This document shows, piece after piece, positions 57,316 through 64,000 of a stretch of 64,000 nt of DNA (the stretch's first letter is position 1; the number at the start of each line of letters is the position of its first letter). Made by a program: the position numbers and the translations under genes. Origin of the DNA: Xanthostigma xanthostigma (Eukaryota; Arthropoda; Insecta; Raphidioptera; Raphidiidae); assembly GCA_963575645.1 (NCBI GenBank), contig OY754466.1, positions 12,130,001-12,194,000 of the forward strand, written 5' to 3'. Below the pieces are notes generated by a model, which saw nothing but the letters and a program-made list of their open reading frames with translations, did no database searches and was not told the origin of the DNA.

Positions 57316-57744
57316 CCGAGCGGAGTGGCGTAGTGGTGAGAGCACTGGACTCGCATTCGGGAGGTACCGGGTTTGAATCCCGGCAAGGGCAGATGTGGCT
57401 GGGACTTTATCCTGCTGCCTCTCACTGAGAAACGGTATAATTCCTGTACCGGCCATCTTGTAGAGGTTTTCTATGGTTTTCCTCAATAATTTCAGATAAA
57501 TATCGAGATGGTTTCTTATACAAGGCCATGACCGATTACCTGTCAAAGTCCTATGCTCAAAATTTGCCTACCTTATCCAATGTCCTAAAATTCCTTCATT
57601 CGCTCATTGCTATTAATTAAGTGGAAGTTTAAAAAATGTAGAAAATAACGGGAAGTGTGATAGACGGAGAATAGTAATGGTGCGAATAGCGTCTGTTATG
57701 AAATAAAGTCGAGAAACGGACGTTCAACGCATTATTATTATTAT
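57316..57744 (+). mobile_element. tRNA-derived SINE, copy 5
   Basis: It starts ccgagcggagtggcgtagtg and has the B box gggtttgaatcccgg. A full body and an attattattatt tail follow. The 13-mer ttcttaatttcca flanks both ends without mismatch (57303-57315 and 57745-57757). Confidence 0.88.
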
Positions 57745-57759
57745 TTCTTAATTTCCATC

Positions 57760-58190
57760 CTCATAGCCGCAAGCCGGCCAGTACAGTGATTCCAGCAGTG
57801 ATTCTAGCGGCAAAACCAGTCTTGTGTGCAGTGGTCTTTATAGTAGTTACTTTTCCGGTCACCCAGTATAATAGTTACGTATTTCATTCACGTATAAAAC
57901 ACAAATTGTATGTTTAACCGCCCTAAGTTTTATAAAATCCATCCGCGACTGTGCAGATTAATTCAGTGCGGATTTCACTCAGTCGTTTCGTTGAATGAGA
58001 TGGTGATACATGTCAAGTGACTGTTTAAATGCCGTTTGATATACGACATCTCTCTCACTTAAAAGCACATATGCATTCAATTATCTTTATTGCTTTACTT
58101 TCTTCCGACGAATTTCCTTGTCTGAAAACGTTGTTACATTACATTACTGTAGACTTGTTCTCTTTTTGTAGGAATTTTTTTTTTTATATT
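57760..58190. other. no gene seen
   Basis: Unique-looking sequence with a moderately GC-rich start (57760-57870). No recognisable protein or RNA. Confidence 0.35.
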
Positions 58191-58197
58191 TCATTTA

Positions 58198-58777
58198 TGG
58201 CCATATTACCGAACGTAAGTAGCTATTTATTCCGTTCATTTGGTCTTCAGGTAACTATTCCTTCGAATAAATAGAGATAATTCAATTCGCCAAGCATAAT
58301 TATGTTTACTGCAGGTATAAATCTATTCTGTCTTACTTCCAGGGTATAAATATTTATTCGCCTGATAAAATAATAATTGCCGCCACATAGATCATAATAC
58401 TTGGCCCATAAACGTGGAGTATTATATCTACAGTTTGCGCTTGTGAATTTATTTATGTGTTGTTTATTAACCTTTTGTGAAGTGCATAGTTGTAAAGCAT
58501 TAAAGTTAGTGGAAGGTTTGTGTGCAATTGGGTTAGGATAAACAATTATTTTTTTGTGAAACTTTTCTTTGATGTTTACACTAACGCCATCGGTTGGATT
58601 TTTGGGTGAACGTCAAAATATTCAACAAAAAGAGCAGAGATTATAATGCAGTGTATATTTTTATTCTTTAATTAACTTTCCTACCTGATATTTTGCTTGG
58701 TAAATTTTATTGTAATAAATAAATTTGTTCCAAGATTAGTAACTTCTATCTTGAATAGTATTCGGTGAATATGGGCA
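58198..58777. mobile_element. 577-bp MITE, copy 2 (inverted)
   Basis: It is the reverse of 24161-24737 over its whole length. Ends tggccatattaccgaacg and ttcggtgaatatgggca pair. tta flanks both sides (58195-58197 and 58778-58780), pointing to PIF/Harbinger. Confidence 0.78.
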
Positions 58778-59139
58778 TTAATAAATTATTATATATTGCA
58801 ATAAATAGACGTCTGCGTTTTGAAGATCATTCGGTTCTTGGAGCTCACCAAGCTAAAACACCAAATCTAATTAATTGTGCAATATCTACATCAGAAAGTG
58901 ATTAAAACATTAATTTATTTGAAACTTCAGATTATCGAACTAAACATACTTACCTCATAATAACCTACGTGCATATAGCCTAAGTTGCTGAGCACGTTAT
59001 TTTATTAAAAAAAAAATAAATAAACAACGTCCAGAACAGTCTTAAACTTTATTGTCTTTAATTGACTTTGGAAAATCAGAATAATGATACCACAATAATT
59101 ATCACTGGAACATGACTATTTCTTCGTCACGGCGTGCAA

Positions 59140-59812
59140 CCAAGTTCTTTTCTCCATGGGAACTGATTGTAGTGCTCTCTGGTGGCAGAAAATAAAAGCT
59201 GTATATATGCTTTAATCACATTTAAATATTTCATCTGACAGTTAATTTATTGTAATGAGTGAACTAAATAAAAAGAATTTATTCTTTTCTGAGATCTGTG
59301 CATGTAGGTAATGGTTTCTAATGCATTTATATCATTGCTACAAATAAATTTTAAAAAAGGATAGAAATTTAGGATTTTGTTAGGTTAAAAAGGATTTCAT
59401 AATGACAGTTAACAAATTTTCATCATTATGGAATATGGAAAAAAAAATTTATTTAATGGAAAAATGAAAGAAAAGAAAAAATAAATTGATGTAGGTACTA
59501 TATACCTAAACAGAAAAGAAAAGAACTAATCTATGAAGAAAAATCAAAGTTCCAAAAATGTACTTGCTTCCCGAATATAATGTGATTTGTTATTTAAACA
59601 AGTGTTCTCCTTCTACCACATGTCTTTATTGTCTTTTAGAATTACCCAAATACTTAATAATATCAGTAATATTTTATTTCGAACTTATCATCCATTATAA
59701 ATAAATTATGCGACGTTTACTTTAAAATTGATTAAAGCATATACAGATTTTATATTTTGCCACCAGGGAACACTAGAATCAGTTCCCATGGCGAATAGTG
59801 ATTTCCTCACAC
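59140..59812. repeat. foldback element
   Basis: Left arm 59140-59225 and right arm about 59727-59812 are inverted copies sharing catgggaactgattgtagtg (or complement) and ctggtggcag. The 500-bp centre is AT-rich and non-coding. Confidence 0.65.
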
Positions 59813-59824
59813 AGAAAAAGTAAA

Positions 59825-61140
59825 TACTAAATACGACAGTCATTAATAAACTATGGAGGAACATTTATAATTCATTAACAAATAGATCTTTATTTATCTT
59901 AACGACAAAGTTTCACAGCACAACTCCAAACATTGGCTTCATCTCTGTTAAATCTCCCATTAGTTGTGTGATTTATAACACTAGATTATTGGCCCAACAT
60001 ATCTGCTTCGTTGGTACAATATTAGCTATGAGAGATTTATTTTTATACAGAAATGTTTCGAAACATCGATCCATTTTAAATCATTGTGCTGTAATTTAAG
60101 TAGTTTATATTTTAATTAAGGAGGTTGAGGCGTTGACCGAGCATAATGAAAAAAATCTGAAATAAAGTTTTTTTAAAAGATTTTTTTATGACAATATTTT
60201 CTGTAAAAAATCCTAAATCATTAGGAGATTTATAAAGTTAAAAATTAAAAAAAAACTTTTACATGTAGTCTTATGGAAAATATGTCAACCTAGCAAGCAA
60301 ACGGTACATTTTATTTTTTTGCAAATAACCAAATGATGTCAGCAGTTCCGAAAATTAACTATGTAAAGCATCGATGTTTTACGCATATTTTAATATTTAT
60401 TCCAATTTAATTAAGAGACTTTTAATCAATAAAAAAGGAACTTAAACCTTAGCACTTTTCGATTATGGACTTTTATTCTTGACAATTTAAACTGAATTTT
60501 CAACTTTTTAATAAAATTAGGTCATGGAGGACACGTCGATCATAATATAAATAAAAGACAAATAAAAGAAATAATAAATCAACTTTTTTAAGTATTTAAA
60601 ACCACGTTGTATAAAAGTTATAATTTAAAAAATTGGTTGACGCTGTAGAAGGAATTATTTTGTATAATAGTCAGACGCTAATGATCTCAGTTGTCGAACG
60701 TCTACAATCAGCAATCTCTCTCGCACTATTACGTAATGTCTATAATATTTTCAATCCTTAAAAAGACTACAGAAGTCGTTATATCAGTAGGTATTACAGA
60801 AGACAAGACACCATAGTTAGTGGGGTGTGAAACACTGATTTACTGCAGTAAAGATAAACCAAAACTATACGATTCCTTCTGCCTGCGTATGTTTGTATTA
60901 GAGATGCAATATGGGTGTGAATTTTCCGTAGATCTGCGGAATTTATATTCCGCTTGCAAACCTACCGAAAAACTAATCAAATATACGGAATTTTCGGCTT
61001 ACTAATTACACAATAACGCATTTAAAAAAAAACTTTCGAAAACGTATTTAAAAAACTTACCATCTTTACAAATACATTTTTGATCTAATTATTATTATAA
61101 ACACAGCCAGTTTCAAATATCGCGCGGAAAAAACTTACCA
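59825..61140. other. no gene seen
   Basis: Very AT-rich DNA. The open frame at 60820-61005 has no recognisable domain. Confidence 0.4.
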
Positions 61141-61144
61141 GCGA

Positions 61145-61378
61145 TTCGGAACCCAAAGGAATGGTGAGATCTCTGGTGAGAAATGCGCCGAACTGCCCTA
61201 AGGGGGGTTTTTGACAGGTAAACATTGATTTAGAAAAGCCTGATGGACATAGCCTCCATCATGCTTTTCTAAATCAATGTTTACCTTATGCCTCCATAGT
61301 TCATTTGTCAAAAACCCCCCTTAGGACAAGTTCGGTGCATTTCTCACCAGAGGTCTCACCATTCCTTTAGGTTTCGAA
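61145..61378. mobile_element. foldback MITE, full copy 2
   Basis: It has the same ends (ttcggaacccaaaggaatgg and complement with two changes) and the same cctaaggggggtttttgaca stem as 31531-31780. The central loop differs. Confidence 0.82.
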
Positions 61379-61739
61379 TTGATTTGCGGTACTTTTAGAC
61401 CAAGATCCCAGACCAGCCAGACCTTCGTCATTTCAGTACTGCTAAGCTTTTATATCAGTAAATGTACAATATTTAGTTAAAAACGTATACCAATTTGCTA
61501 GCTCGAAAGCGGGGGCCTTGTAGAGATAAAAGGTTCAAAAGGTATATAAAACACGTTCTTACCTACGTACGCAATTGTATTATGCATGCATATGAGTGCG
61601 AGTGAAAGCATTAGATGATTTTTGTTGACAACTTCATATTAATGCGCATGCGCCCTGCCGTAATGATAAGTAGTGATTGGAAGTTACTATGGAAACGCAA
61701 GTTCAATAAATTACTAAAATGATGTTAATGGGCGTGTTT

Positions 61740-62148
61740 GGCCGAAGTAAGTACTTACTAAACTTAGTAAGCCAGTTAGCATAAAAAAATTAAAATCTTA
61801 CAAGCTGACTATAGCTCTTTTCGGCCAGGACAGATTTATTGGCTTAACATAACACAAAACACCGGTTTACGTTATATCCCGTACATAACCTCATAGACTG
61901 AATATAATTGACATTTGACAGTACTAAATTTATCAATTATTAATTTATATTGAGTGCGTGTGTATCTGAACAATGACAGGTCTGTTCCTGTCTGTTTTGT
62001 TTACATCAACAATAAGCAAAATGGCGTCTTATATTAGTCCATGCTTACTGCGTTAGCATACTTATTTTGTGTCCCGGCCGAAAATTTTGTAAGTATAGTG
62101 AGTGACTTACTAGATTTAGTAATTACTTACTTCGGCCAAACACGCCCA
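61740..62148. mobile_element. 409-bp MITE
   Basis: Ends gggcgtgtttggccgaagta and tacttcggccaaacacgccc are exact inverted repeats over about 20 bp, and aat flanks both sides. A second ggccg motif pair lies inside. Non-coding. Confidence 0.78.
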
Positions 62149-62149
62149 A

Positions 62150-62985
62150 TAATTGTAGTTACTTACTTGTATCCTAGAGTTGTAAAAATATACCCAAAAT
62201 CTGAAATATATTGATTGATTCGTTGAAAGACAATAACTTATTAAAGTATTAATGAACTTTTAAATAAATTATGTGATCACAAACAAAGACTGACGTCACA
62301 AAACAGTATGAGTGCTCGTTTTCATGGGCACAATGTTTACAGACTTTTTCAACAGTCTTTTTCTCGGTTTTTTGAACAATAAAACAATTCCGTTCAAGTG
62401 TCCTATTCACTGAAACATGAGATTTTTGTGAGCGAAATCGAGGGGTGTAAAAAACAGACCCGTTTACATCTCTACTGCGTGTGTTTGGGAGACTGCTGTA
62501 GGTACCAATAGAAAGAACAAATTGAACTTGGATAATTGTTTTTCTGTCTCCCTTCTTTAGCGAGCTCAAATTGTTCCGCTGTGTCTTCGGAGTTCACTCA
62601 AGGAATCAATTACGGATTATGTCATAGACACGCTCTGTTCGTTGGGTGCAGTTCCATTCACCAAACTGTTGGAAGAAATCACATAAACATAAAACTTTCC
62701 ACACAACTTTCCCTTCATGAAGAACGAAGAAAACATTTGCTGCAGTGCGTGAAAATGAAAAGCAGTTCAATAATATATTTTCACAAATTTATAAAGATTT
62801 TTACGTCTTTTAGTCTAAAATTTATAAATTTCAACAAAAAAGTAAACTGCTACGTATGTTGTGACGTAATCTGATCCAAACAGTCCAGTCAATAGTGAAG
62901 TATTACGACGTCATTACAGTAAAACGTTGCCGAACGGATAAGGCGTTCATTTTTTCGGAGACTTAAAATTACAAGATAAGAATTC
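62150..62985. other. unassigned open frames
   Basis: Two overlapping open frames of 106 codons (62249-62569, minus) and 112 codons (62536-62874, plus) lie here. The minus frame has a KVCKHC and HSYC cluster but no domain I recognise. Neither has convincing start or splice context. I leave them unassigned. Confidence 0.25.
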
Positions 62986-62990
62986 AGCGA

Positions 62991-63033
62991 GTCTGACACC
63001 TCGAATATGGTCGACATATCCGAGGTGTCAGAC
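62991..63033. repeat. 43-nt palindrome
   Basis: gtctgacacctcg and cgaggtgtcagac are exact inverted arms around a centre that is itself nearly palindromic (atatggtcgacatat). Confidence 0.7.
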
Positions 63034-64000
63034 ATTTTAATTGGTTCATGTTATTTGTCAGAGAACATTATTTTAGCGTTTTGGTTGAAGTTTTTAAGCT
63101 ATCCAATTAAAAAACCAACAATGTCTCTAAATTTTTACATGTCGTCAAAACGACATCTTTCGGAAAGTTTAGAGTGAAAGCGCCCCAAAGTCAAGAAAAG
63201 TCATATAGAGGAAATAGGTGTCAGACTAGGCCTAATGAAGCCATATACAAAGTTTGGGGAGAGTATGTATCAATAAAATTTTTGCCGACGGGCACTCTGA
63301 CTATTAGTACCTATTATATTTATATAAGGATTGTATGTAATTTTTACTGTTTTTAATATATTAGTTTGATGACGTCATTATTATGTAATTTAATTTGATA
63401 TAATCTGATTGCAGTAACCTGATGCAAACTTCAACTGTTCTTTGTGACGTAATTACGTGCATAATAATAATTAAACTGGTGTAAAATTCACTCACAATTA
63501 GGTACGTTTGTTGACAAGCTGAAGTGACATACTACGTAATTTGCAATTAAAACATTAAGAATCAGAGTAATAATTATTCAATAAGCTGTGAAATGTTTTT
63601 AAATAAGGTTTCTAAATCGTTCAATTGGCGGGAACATTTTTATCCGTATTAGTAGATTGTACATCGTAATGGATATTACAAAGCGATGTAACATTGTGTT
63701 TAAAACTCGCGCCATCAAGTTTTACTGTCACACGAGCCGTAATAACATTACGCACTCTATTGCGCGTATTAATAAAACTTTTTCGTCAATACACAAAGAT
63801 TTTCTTTTACTCGCCATGTTCACAGTTTGCAAGTTTGTAGGCAACTAAGAATATGATAACTTATCGATAAGCAGCTGAGCTAAACATATGAAAGATAATC
63901 CCAACAAACAAAAGGACGAATTTCTTAGAATCTTCGGTACGCACGATGCCGACAACAAAGCAACAAAATAACAAACAAGTACTGTTTATTGCTTAATGAT

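Noticed and set aside
62249..62874. Protein-coding gene from the two overlapping open frames
   Set aside because: No recognisable domain, no convincing start or splice signals, and the two frames overlap on opposite strands.

Overview
The window reads as nuclear DNA of an insect or closely related arthropod. It is AT-rich, with long introns, GT/AG splicing, TATA boxes and AATAAA signals, and it is crowded with short non-autonomous transposons. The species cannot be named from the sequence. The SINE body and the chitinase type would suit a hemipteran or another hemimetabolous insect, but that is a weak inference.

Left part (1-20 kb): three tandem, same-strand copies of a small secreted glycoside hydrolase family 18 (chitinase-like) gene. 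Copy A (last two coding exons at 537-1399) is cut by the window edge. Copies B (3118-9138, 376 aa) and C (12268-19930, 387 aa) are complete six-exon genes. They share exon phases and nearly identical exon sizes (64 / 165-186 / 101 / 260 / 292 / 249-261 nt), so they are duplicates. B and C keep the DxxDxDxE catalytic motif. A has Asn in place of Asp in the MxYD motif. None has a chitin-binding domain after the catalytic barrel. Their introns are filled with MITEs, a SINE and tandem repeats.

Middle and right part (20-64 kb): I find no complete protein-coding gene here. It holds Helitron-like elements, two of which carry a tRNA-Lys-like sequence, and five copies of a tRNA-derived SINE, four with visible target-site duplications. 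There are hAT-type MITEs with 8-bp duplications, PIF/Harbinger-like MITEs with 3-bp duplications, Tc1/mariner- or pogo-like MITEs with TA duplications, and several large foldback elements. A 3.5-kb array of about 30 copies of a 120-bp satellite lies at 48.2-51.8 kb. The only coding fragments I can support here are a half THAP zinc-finger domain (52384-52536, minus) beside the satellite and one isolated 77-nt GC-rich exon (32722-32798, minus) with strong splice sites.

Functionally, the chitinase copies would act outside the cell on chitin, in cuticle, gut lining or the digestion of foreign chitin. Copies A and B are the closest pair and show a short, almost identical tract suggestive of gene conversion. 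The rest is mostly transposon-derived DNA. Its most curious parts are the satellite, whose monomers carry CRE-like and GCCAT-core motifs, and four sites with hammerhead-ribozyme-like architecture.
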